Origin: Patescibacteria group bacterium
GTDB taxonomy: Bacteria; Patescibacteriota; Minisyncoccia; Phycocordibacterales; DATDWN01
DNA length: 37,776 nt
Direction of reading: 5' to 3'
Assembly: GCA_030917185.1 (NCBI GenBank)
Contig: JAUPVF010000050.1
Span: 1 to 37,776, forward strand
A model generated the notes under the pieces. That model was not told where the DNA came from and did no database searches. It saw nothing but the letters and a program-made list of their open reading frames with translations. This document shows, one piece after another, positions 28,872 through 35,577 of this stretch; position 1 is the stretch's first letter, and each line of letters begins with the position of its first letter. The translations under genes and the position numbers were made by a program.

Positions 28872-29918
28872 ATGGATATTACAACTATTATTTTTGTGGT
28901 GCTTGCTCTTGGTGTCGGTATGGCTCTTATGTATTTTTTACGTCCGAGTGCTAAACAGGCCGATACTACAGGGCTTAATCTCATCCTACAGCAGATCAAT
29001 GAGTTAAATCGTACGGTGGATAGTAAAATTGGCGAAAGCACACGTCATATGAATGAATCAGTTCGGGTACAATTGGGTGAATCAGCGAATTTGATACGTG
29101 AAGTCACCAAGGGTTTAACACGTCTGGATGAGACAAACCGGCAGGTTGTTTCCTTTGCTGACCAACTCCAAAACCTGCAAGATATTCTAAAAAATCCAAA
29201 ACAACGTGGGGTACTTGGTGAGTATTATTTAGAGACACTTTTGAAAAATGTTTTACCTCCAGGAAACTATCAAATGCAGTACCCGTTCCTTAATGGTGAA
29301 ATTGTGGATGCTGTGGTGTTTGTAAAAGACAAAATCATTCCAATTGACTCCAAATTTTCATTGGAAAATTATAATCGTTTGGTTGAGGCGAATGATCCAG
29401 CCGAGAAAGATCGTTTAGAAAAGTTGTTTGTAAATGACCTGAAACTACGTATTACTGAAACATCAAAATATATTAGACCAGCAGAGGGAACGATGGATTT
29501 TGCTTTTATGTTTATTCCACACGAGGCAATTTATTATGATTTATTGATTAATAAAATTGGTGCAGTTACAGATGATACGGAAAATCTAATCCAGCGTGCA
29601 GCCGGTAAATCTAAAGTTATTATTGTTTCTCCAACTTCATTTTTGGCATATTTGCAGACTGTATTGCAGGGGTTGAAAGCCATGCAGATTGAAGAAACGG
29701 CCAAAGATATTATAAAGCGAGTGGGGGAACTTGGTACTCATCTAAAAAAATATGAGGATTATCATAATAAACTTGGTAATTCTTTGCATACCGTTGTTAA
29801 TCATTTCAATGCGTCAAGTAAAGAGTTCAAAAAAATGGATAAAGACGTGATGCGTATCACTGAGACGGGAGTTGACCTAGATATCCCGTTAATTGAGAAA
29901 CCGGAAGGGGAGGAATAA
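28872..29918 (+). CDS. rmuC: RmuC-family DNA recombination protein
   Basis: 348 residues. N-terminal membrane helix at residues 3-23, then a coiled coil (about 35-110), then the RmuC nuclease-like domain with PKQRGVLGEYYLETLL, MQYPF, DAVVFVKDKIIPIDSKFSLENY and FMFIPHEAIYYDLL. The family restrains rearrangement at inverted repeats in E. coli; its restriction-endonuclease-like fold suggests a nuclease. This link is notable because the gene is bracketed by palindromic elements C and A2. Shorter than E. coli RmuC (475), mainly in the coiled coil. Confidence 0.93.
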   Translation: MDITTIIFVVLALGVGMALMYFLRPSAKQADTTGLNLILQQINELNRTVDSKIGESTRHMNESVRVQLGESANLIREVTKGLTRLDETNRQVVSFADQLQNLQDILKNPKQRGVLGEYYLETLLKNVLPPGNYQMQYPFLNGEIVDAVVFVKDKIIPIDSKFSLENYNRLVEANDPAEKDRLEKLFVNDLKLRITETSKYIRPAEGTMDFAFMFIPHEAIYYDLLINKIGAVTDDTENLIQRAAGKSKVIIVSPTSFLAYLQTVLQGLKAMQIEETAKDIIKRVGELGTHLKKYEDYHNKLGNSLHTVVNHFNASSKEFKKMDKDVMRITETGVDLDIPLIEKPEGEE

Positions 29919-29926
29919 TCGTTAAA

Positions 29927-30031
29927 ATCCCCTCTCATATCTTTTTGAAACACGCGTTCGGGCGGGGCTCGCCCGCCGCTCGGCTCTCGGCTACCCGCCT
30001 GCGACGGTTTCAAAAAGATATAAGAGGGGAT
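29927..30031 (+). repeat. Palindromic element A, copy 2 (after rmuC)
   Basis: A 25-base terminal inverted repeat with one mismatch: 29927-29951 (ATCCCCTCT..., ending GAAAC) and 30007-30031. Inside, stem CGGGCG-GGGCT-CGCCCG (29959-29975). The core is identical to copy 3 at 31401 (which is inverted) and differs from copy 1 only by the compensatory stem changes. It starts 8 bases after the rmuC stop. Confidence 0.92.
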
Positions 30032-30073
30032 GAATCTAAGTGCTATGGAGTTGCTTTTTTTTGGGTTTTTTTG

Positions 30074-30079
30074 TATGAT
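30074..30079 (+). promoter_or_regulatory. -10 box of rplU
   Basis: TATGAT ends 9 bases before the ATG at 30089, giving a leader of about 3 bases. Confidence 0.45.
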
Positions 30080-30088
30080 ACAGGAACT

Positions 30089-30406
30089 ATGGAATTTGCA
30101 GTAATACACACAGGGGGAAAACAATATAAGGTTTCCAAGGGTGAAATCGTTAAAATTGAGAAAATCAAAGGCGATTTCAAGGTAGGGGACAAGGTCTTGT
30201 TTGATAAGGTTATGTTGGTAGACAGTGGAAAAGAAGCCACAATAGGTACTCCATATATAGCAAATGCAAAAGTTGAAGGCACTTTGACCGAAATCGGACG
30301 CAATAAAACAGTGGAGGTTGTCAAATACAAGCAAAAATCTCGATACTACAAGAAAAATGGTCATCGACAGCCATGGTTCAAAGTAACAATTGATTCAATC
30401 AAATAA
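30089..30406 (+). CDS. rplU: 50S ribosomal protein L21
   Basis: 105 residues, normal length. Starts MEFAVIHTGGKQYKVSKGE, the L21 signature, and ends KQKSRYYKKNGHRQPWFKV with the usual basic rRNA-binding tail. In most bacteria rplU is followed by rpmA (L27), which is not next here; a small unrelated gene and recR follow on the other strand. ATG at 30089 is fixed by the family start; a reading frame upstream runs through element A2 and is not coding. Terminator follows at once. Confidence 0.96.
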   Translation: MEFAVIHTGGKQYKVSKGEIVKIEKIKGDFKVGDKVLFDKVMLVDSGKEATIGTPYIANAKVEGTLTEIGRNKTVEVVKYKQKSRYYKKNGHRQPWFKVTIDSIK

Positions 30407-30408
30407 CA

Positions 30409-30440
30409 AAAAACAGTTTCCTCTCCAGGAAACTGTTTTT
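30409..30440. terminator. Bidirectional intrinsic terminator (rplU / small minus gene)
   Basis: AAAACAGTTTCCT, loop CTCC, AGGAAACTGTTTT: 13 perfect pairs, T tails on both strands. Confidence 0.93.
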
Positions 30441-30666
30441 AATTTTGTGTCAAAAATTTTAATATCAATCTTTTCCGATGGATATGAGTATTGCCTGACT
30501 TTCCTTTCAAAAGTCTAAAGATCATTCTTGCCTGTTCATTAGGGCTTAGATTAACAAACATCAAGACAAAAGCTTCTTCTTCCTCTTTGTCTCTCTGCCT
30601 ACTCATCTCCTCTTCCTTCTTGAGGGCGTCAATTTCCGCCTGCGTGTATGTTCTGTTAAGTGCCAT
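30439..30666 (-). CDS. Small charged helical protein of unknown function
   Basis: 75 residues from the ATG at 30666, with GGAGG 5 bases before it as Shine-Dalgarno (the in-frame ATG further upstream would include the Shine-Dalgarno). The first half is a highly charged helix (AEIDALKKEEEMSRQRDKEE), the second LSPNEQARMIFRLLKGKSGN and a basic tail. No match recognised. It ends inside the terminator shared with rplU. Orphan gene of the same style as those at 4230, 15846 and 22134. Confidence 0.65.
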   Translation of the reverse strand: MALNRTYTQAEIDALKKEEEMSRQRDKEEEEAFVLMFVNLSPNEQARMIFRLLKGKSGNTHIHRKRLILKFLTQN

Positions 30667-30738
30667 AAAAACCTCCACTGTTAAGATTACTCATTTTCTA
30701 TGTTTTGCCAAGGGCTGCCCTTGGATTGTTTGTGTCTA

Positions 30739-31356
30739 TTATTGTCTATTTTTTAGGGCATTTTTGATTGTATCTGTATCAGAGTATTCAAGTTCTGTAC
30801 CAGTTGAAAGTCCTCTGCCGAGAGTTGATAGTTTGATTTTTGCTGGTGCGGTTATTGGCTCTAGAATGTGTTGGAGATATGACAAGGTGTTTTCACCTTC
30901 AGGGTTATAATTGAGTGCGATGATGATTTCTTTTAGTCCAGATTGGATTTTTGTTTGTAAGACTGCAATGAGTTCTTTTTGGCGGATTTTATATTCTGGA
31001 TTTTTTTCTAAAATAGGGATTGTGCCACCAAGAATAAAATAATAGCCGTTGTATAGTTTTGTTTTTTCTATGTTTTCAAAATCAACGTCGTGGGAGACGA
31101 GCATGAGAGTTTCTTTATCCCTGTGTTCATTGCGACAGATAGGGCAGTGAGTATTTTCTGTATTATCTTTTTGGAAAAACCGATAGCATGATTCACATGA
31201 ATATACTTCAGATCTGATACTGGCTATTAATTTAGCAAGTTCATTGGCGTACCCATTTTTACGTGTCAGTAAAAAATAGACAAAACGCTTGGCCTGTCGA
31301 GGGCCAATTCCTGGGAATTCTTTAAATAATTCGATCAGTTTCTGGGTGTTATCCAT
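30739..31356 (-). CDS. recR: Recombination mediator RecR
   Basis: 205 residues, normal length. Helix-hairpin-helix start EFPGIGPRQAKRFVYFLL, zinc finger C54, C57, C71, C74 (CESC, CPIC), then the Toprim domain with LVSHDVDFENIEKT, YFILGGTIPILE and the C-terminal TLGRGLSTGTELEYSD. RecR with RecO or RecF helps load RecA on gapped DNA. It lies downstream of dnaB on the same strand, with element A3 in between. No recO or recF is in view. Confidence 0.96.
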   Translation of the reverse strand: MDNTQKLIELFKEFPGIGPRQAKRFVYFLLTRKNGYANELAKLIASIRSEVYSCESCYRFFQKDNTENTHCPICRNEHRDKETLMLVSHDVDFENIEKTKLYNGYYFILGGTIPILEKNPEYKIRQKELIAVLQTKIQSGLKEIIIALNYNPEGENTLSYLQHILEPITAPAKIKLSTLGRGLSTGTELEYSDTDTIKNALKNRQ

Positions 31357-31400
31357 ATATAAAATTTGAAAAATTAAAATGTTCGTTGAGGTATGTTGTT

Positions 31401-31515
31401 TTTTGAGGTTTGATCATATCTTTTTGAAACCGTCGCAGGCGGGTAGCCGAGAGCCGAGCGGCGGGCGAGCCCCGCCCGAACGCGTGTTTCAAAAAGATAT
31501 GTCAAACCCTCAAAA
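31401..31515 (-). repeat. Palindromic element A, copy 3 (after dnaB, minus orientation)
   Basis: Core with the ATCTTTTTGAAAC inverted repeat identical to copy 2, but on the minus strand, so it again reads in the direction of the gene before it (dnaB). The outer arms TTTTGAGG.TTTGA (31401-31413) and TCAAACCCTCAAAA (31502-31515) pair with one bulge and are unlike the outer arms of copies 1 and 2. It starts 16 bases after the dnaB stop. Confidence 0.92.
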
Positions 31516-31531
31516 CAAAGTTAAACCACTA

Positions 31532-32923
31532 TTAGAAATCACTAAACTCTTTTTCTGCACCACGGAACTCTGCTTTTTCCATGCTTTGGAACGTGGCTTT
31601 TTTATCATTAAAGAACAATTCAACTTTACCCGTCTCGCCATTTCGGTGTTTCTCTATCAAAATCTCAGCGATATTGGTACGTTCTGCTTCATCTTTGTAT
31701 TTATCTTCACGATGAATAAACATAACCACATCAGCATCTTGTTCAATAGAGCCGGAATCTCGCAAGTCGGACAAACGTGGACGTCCTCCACGTTGTTCAA
31801 CTGCTCGGGAAAGTTGTGAGAGAGCAAGTACCGGAACATCTAATTCACGAGCAAGATTTTTGAGGGATCGTGATATTTCTGTTACTTGTTGCACAACATT
31901 ATCATTTTTTGTTTGTGTTGGTACCATGAGTTGCAAGTAATCAACAACAATCAAACCCAATCCGTGTTCGCTTTTCAGTCGGCGGGCGATTGAACGCATT
32001 TTTAAGATATTGTTTCCTGGTTGATCATCAATGAAAATCGGTGCTTTGTTTAACTTGTCTAATGACTCGCGGATTGCTTCAAAATCGTCTTGGCGGGATA
32101 GTTTACCTGTACGGAGTTTCCATGCATCCACGTTTGCCTGGGCGGCTAGCATACGGTCAACAAGTTGCTGGGAACTCATTTCCAATGAGAAAATACCAAC
32201 TGGTGTGTTGTGGTTAACCGCTGTTTGTCGGGCAATGTCTAGTGCAAGTGATGTTTTACCCATACTTGGTCGGGCCGCAAGAATGACAAGGTCTGATTTT
32301 TGTAGACCGGCAAGTTTATTGTCTATTTCTGTAAATCCTGTTGGGATACCTCGCATACTTTGTCCTTCGGTGTGTAGTCTGTCTAAACGCTCCCATGCTT
32401 CTGCAAGTTCATCCCGCAAAGGAACGAATTTATGTGCGGTGTTAAAATTGGTAACTTCAAATAATTTCTTTTCAGCATTATCCAGCATTTCCTCTAATTC
32501 TTTGTTTTCATCGTAGCCGATTTGAGAAATATGATCTGATGCTTCTATCAGTCTTCTCATCATGTATTTTTTCTGTACTAACTGTCCGTAATATACGACG
32601 TTTGCCGAAGATGGAACGATATTTACGATTTCTGTGAGGTAGGTGTTGCCACCGATTTGATCAAGCCATCCTTTTTCTTTGAGTCGTGCAGATACGGATA
32701 ATAAATCAATTGGTTGACGTTTGCCAAACAATTCCATCATTGTTTCAAAAATAATACGATGTTTGTCTGAATAGAATGAGTCCAGTGTGACAATGTCGCT
32801 AATATCATGGAGTGCTTCTGGTCGAAGCATAATAGAACCAAGGAGAGCCATTTCCGCCTCGAGGTTTTGAGGTGGGATACGGAGTCTGTTAGGAAATGTT
32901 TGGGCTATAACGGTCTGGGTCAT
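31532..32923 (-). CDS. dnaB: Replicative DNA helicase DnaB
   Basis: 463 residues, normal length. N-terminal domain with PPQNLEAEMALLGSIML, linker, then RecA-like core: Walker A AARPSMGKTSLALD at about residue 220, Walker B LIVVDYLQLM, and C-terminal LSQLSRAVEQR, LRDSGSIEQDADVVMFIHR, GKVELFF. It unwinds DNA ahead of the fork. No intein. The -10 box TAGAAT lies 6 bases before the ATG. recR follows downstream past element A3. A partner for the PriA-like protein at the left end of the window. Confidence 0.97.
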   Translation of the reverse strand: MTQTVIAQTFPNRLRIPPQNLEAEMALLGSIMLRPEALHDISDIVTLDSFYSDKHRIIFETMMELFGKRQPIDLLSVSARLKEKGWLDQIGGNTYLTEIVNIVPSSANVVYYGQLVQKKYMMRRLIEASDHISQIGYDENKELEEMLDNAEKKLFEVTNFNTAHKFVPLRDELAEAWERLDRLHTEGQSMRGIPTGFTEIDNKLAGLQKSDLVILAARPSMGKTSLALDIARQTAVNHNTPVGIFSLEMSSQQLVDRMLAAQANVDAWKLRTGKLSRQDDFEAIRESLDKLNKAPIFIDDQPGNNILKMRSIARRLKSEHGLGLIVVDYLQLMVPTQTKNDNVVQQVTEISRSLKNLARELDVPVLALSQLSRAVEQRGGRPRLSDLRDSGSIEQDADVVMFIHREDKYKDEAERTNIAEILIEKHRNGETGKVELFFNDKKATFQSMEKAEFRGAEKEFSDF

Positions 32924-32929
32924 GTAGAC

Positions 32930-32935
32930 ATTCTA
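32930..32935 (-). promoter_or_regulatory. Extended -10 box of dnaB, leaderless
   Basis: On the minus strand TGGTAGAAT is followed by 6 bases (GTCTAC) and the ATG at 32923. Confidence 0.6.
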
Positions 32936-33009
32936 CCATGCAGAAGTTTTTTTATGCCACTAGACAAAAGTGTAGAACCTGTGGGTATGGTGGGGAGAAA
33001 TAACGGTTT

Positions 33010-34788
33010 TTATAAGTCGTTTTTCTCAATATGCTTGATTCGTTTTGTCAGGTATTCCTCTGCCTTTTCTGAGTATTCGTTGAAATGATCAATAATGGTA
33101 TTTTCCTCGTTGGTTAATTGACGCTTGCTTTTTGTTTTTTCAAGAAGTCTTAAATGTACTTCAATATCTTTTCGTAACTCACTGAGGATTGCGTGTAATT
33201 CCAAATCAGTTTCGTTTAGATCATCAACAATTTGTCTTCGGATCTTCCTTATTCGTAGGATAATATAATATGCCAACAATACAAGTCCGAGTAACACCGC
33301 GACGATTGGGATGAGGAGGGAAAGAATATGTAACGCATTTGCGCTTAATTTAGTAAATGGTGTTGGCTTGACCATAACGAAAGCTTTTTCAGAAGGGATA
33401 CTCAAAACCCCATTATTGGTCATGGCTTGAGTCCAAATTGCTACTTGTTTTGTATTTGAATTGGTAACAAGGGCTTGTGACCAAATACTAATTAACCCTT
33501 CTGATTTGATGTAATTTGTGGTAAAGGCAAAAATACCACGTTCATCAGCCGATACTTGGTATCGTACAGGTTCTTTGTCTGCTTCTTGTACCCAAATCAC
33601 CACTTCAGATTTAGGATACGGAGTGACTCCTTTAATTGAAATTCGTTCACCACTGGTGATTGATTCAGGGAATTCAATAATTTTCGGAGTCTTGATTTCT
33701 GGGGCATTAACAGTAGTGTTTTCTTCGATACTGTTATTTGCTGCATCAAATGCTCGAACAGTTATTTTCCTTTTACCGGGTTGCAGTGCGGGCAACAAAA
33801 TGGATTCACTTGATTCATTACCTGTTGTTGGGTAATCCATTATTTTTTCGTCATCAACAAAAACTACGTATTTTACAACCCCTGATGTGCTATCTGTTGC
33901 AGTTACGTTTAATGAAATAAGGTCATTATTTTTTATTTCAGAATTAAGAGTTAGGTTTTTTGGTGCCGTATTATCAATTTTTATTTTGTAGTGTGATGTG
34001 TTACTCCATCCTGCTCCATTTTTGAATCGAGCATGTATGTACCATACTCCGTCAGGCAAATCGTCTATCGTTTTTTGGGCTATAGCAGGTGAATATGAAA
34101 TAGTCGGTATCGAGTTTGGAAATTTACCCAATAACACCTGCACAGTATCTACATTTTTTGGCAGATTCCATTTGAAAGTAGCTGATGTCTGTGAATACCA
34201 GGTATCGGATGTAGGTATTTGCGCTGATGTTATGACTGGGGGGAGGGGGATGTCCTCTGTAAGAGTTGTTGGGGCTGAGTTTGTTGTCCCTGTGTAGTCC
34301 TGTATCGTTATGGTGGCAGGTGATTTTGTTGAGGTGACGTCTGTTCCCATCCCATCATTTGCTCTTACCGTTCCGGAATTAAAACTGATTGTTGCTGAGC
34401 CAGCACGTTTTGCTTTGAATACAATTGTAAGAATTTTCCCGCTTGATCCGTTATATCCAGGGTTTGGAACTCCACCATTAAAATTAATAATTCCATCGGT
34501 GTTTGAAAACGAAGGGTTTTCTACCCATAAGGGCAACACAGAGCCAGCCGTGCTGACCGACTGGACACTTAATAAATCAGAGGGGAATGATACTACGCCC
34601 TCGGTGTTGTTGATGGATACATTTTCACTGTTTACAAAGATGGATGTTGTAACGGTATCATTTTCAGAAATAGTTGATTTGCTATTTTGTATAAATAAAG
34701 TAGCGGCTTCTGTGTAGTATGGCACGCATAAAAACACTATAAGACCTAGAAAAACATATTTATATTGAATCAAACGTCCTTGGTTCAT
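33010..34788 (-). CDS. Cohesin-domain surface protein with C-terminal membrane anchor
   Basis: 592 residues. Signal peptide at residues 1-29 (YKYVFLGLIVFLCVPYYTEAA). Cohesin-type domain about 30-165 (ISENDTVTTSIFVNSENVSI, GVVSFPSDLLSV, GIINFNGGVPNPGYNG, TVRANDGMGT). Then Ig/FN3-like domains: one with WYSQTSATFKWNLP, one with TVRAFDAANNS, one with VVIWVQEADKEPVRY. A membrane helix at about 505-530 (LSLLIPIVAVLLGLVLLAYYI) and a cytoplasmic coiled coil of 60 residues end the protein. Cohesins bind dockerins; a dockerin protein lies two genes upstream in the same operon. Overlaps the gene before it by 29 bases. Confidence 0.8.
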   Translation of the reverse strand: MNQGRLIQYKYVFLGLIVFLCVPYYTEAATLFIQNSKSTISENDTVTTSIFVNSENVSINNTEGVVSFPSDLLSVQSVSTAGSVLPLWVENPSFSNTDGIINFNGGVPNPGYNGSSGKILTIVFKAKRAGSATISFNSGTVRANDGMGTDVTSTKSPATITIQDYTGTTNSAPTTLTEDIPLPPVITSAQIPTSDTWYSQTSATFKWNLPKNVDTVQVLLGKFPNSIPTISYSPAIAQKTIDDLPDGVWYIHARFKNGAGWSNTSHYKIKIDNTAPKNLTLNSEIKNNDLISLNVTATDSTSGVVKYVVFVDDEKIMDYPTTGNESSESILLPALQPGKRKITVRAFDAANNSIEENTTVNAPEIKTPKIIEFPESITSGERISIKGVTPYPKSEVVIWVQEADKEPVRYQVSADERGIFAFTTNYIKSEGLISIWSQALVTNSNTKQVAIWTQAMTNNGVLSIPSEKAFVMVKPTPFTKLSANALHILSLLIPIVAVLLGLVLLAYYIILRIRKIRRQIVDDLNETDLELHAILSELRKDIEVHLRLLEKTKSKRQLTNEENTIIDHFNEYSEKAEEYLTKRIKHIEKNDL

Positions 34789-35575
34789 GTGATGTTTTGT
34801 TGCGAATTAATTTTCTTATTATAAAAAATACGATTACTATTGCGACAACTCCGGCAATCCATGGTGTATATGAGGGTGTTGGTACGGTGTATGTTTCTAC
34901 GCGGTCATTTCCTGCGTTATCAATTGCATGGACTTCAATAGATCCTTTTAGTGTTTGATCTTTCAATACATACGTTGAACCACTTCGCACAAAAGGTCCT
35001 CCATTTTCTCTAACTTCATATCGGTTTATGCCAGATTGATTGTCTTGTGCTAAAAAAGAGACGAAATATTTTCCATCAAATGTTGCGGGGTCTTTGCCAA
35101 GTTCAATCACAAATGGTTCTGGTGGAGTTGTGTCGGTGCTTAAAAATGTTGAAAATTCATTTGTGACGGTTTTGCCTTGTTTTGCCACGGCTATTTTAGA
35201 ACCGACTCCAGTTACAGCAACTTCTGTCCCACTACCATCATTTATATATGCATGAGTATCGGTAAATGTAACAGAAATGTTTCCTGTTTTTTTAGGTTTT
35301 ATGTACATTGAAAAAACATGTAGAGCGTCACTTTGGATCCCTTGAGGAATACCGCCAGTGAAAGAAATTTGATTTTTTTCGTATGATGGTTTATTTGGCC
35401 ACAGGGAAAGTGGAGATCCTGTTGTGGTGATGTATACCATGTCATAATCACCAGAAACCTTAACTGCACCTTCAATGACGTTTATGTTTTTATTACCGGT
35501 GTTTAGATACACATCAATTCGTGTTGTGTCTCCGACCTTCAGTATGGGTGTACTTGGTTGTATTGATATTTCCAT
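34760..35575 (-). CDS. Cohesin-domain membrane protein without signal peptide
   Basis: 271 residues. Cohesin-type domain at residues 1-130 (TPILKVGDTTRIDVYLNTGN, VIEGAVKVSGDYD, FTGGIPQGIQ, AYINDGSGT), an Ig-like domain about 150-228 (FLAQDNQSGINRYEVRENGG, VHAIDNAGND), one membrane helix about 234-258 (WIAGVVAIVIVFFIIRKL) and a short basic tail. The domain starts right at the ATG and no signal peptide precedes it; a stop lies in frame 10 bases upstream. It begins 2 bases after the stop of the dockerin gene. A -1 shift on the A6 run at the end of that gene would join the two. It could be a real separate gene, a frameshift product or a sequencing error. Confidence 0.7.
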   Translation of the reverse strand: MEISIQPSTPILKVGDTTRIDVYLNTGNKNINVIEGAVKVSGDYDMVYITTTGSPLSLWPNKPSYEKNQISFTGGIPQGIQSDALHVFSMYIKPKKTGNISVTFTDTHAYINDGSGTEVAVTGVGSKIAVAKQGKTVTNEFSTFLSTDTTPPEPFVIELGKDPATFDGKYFVSFLAQDNQSGINRYEVRENGGPFVRSGSTYVLKDQTLKGSIEVHAIDNAGNDRVETYTVPTPSYTPWIAGVVAIVIVFFIIRKLIRNKTSHEPRTFDSI

Positions 35576-35577
35576 AA

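Noticed and set aside
29945..30088. N-terminal extension of L21 through element A2
   Set aside because: The added residues come from the GC-rich palindrome; L21 proteins start MEFAVI-like and a -10 box lies just before the ATG at 30089.
5240..31515. Elements A and B as integron attC sites
   Set aside because: They follow stop codons in gene orientation like attC, but lack the GTTRRRY/RYYYAAC core, there is no integrase, and the genes in between are ordinary housekeeping genes.
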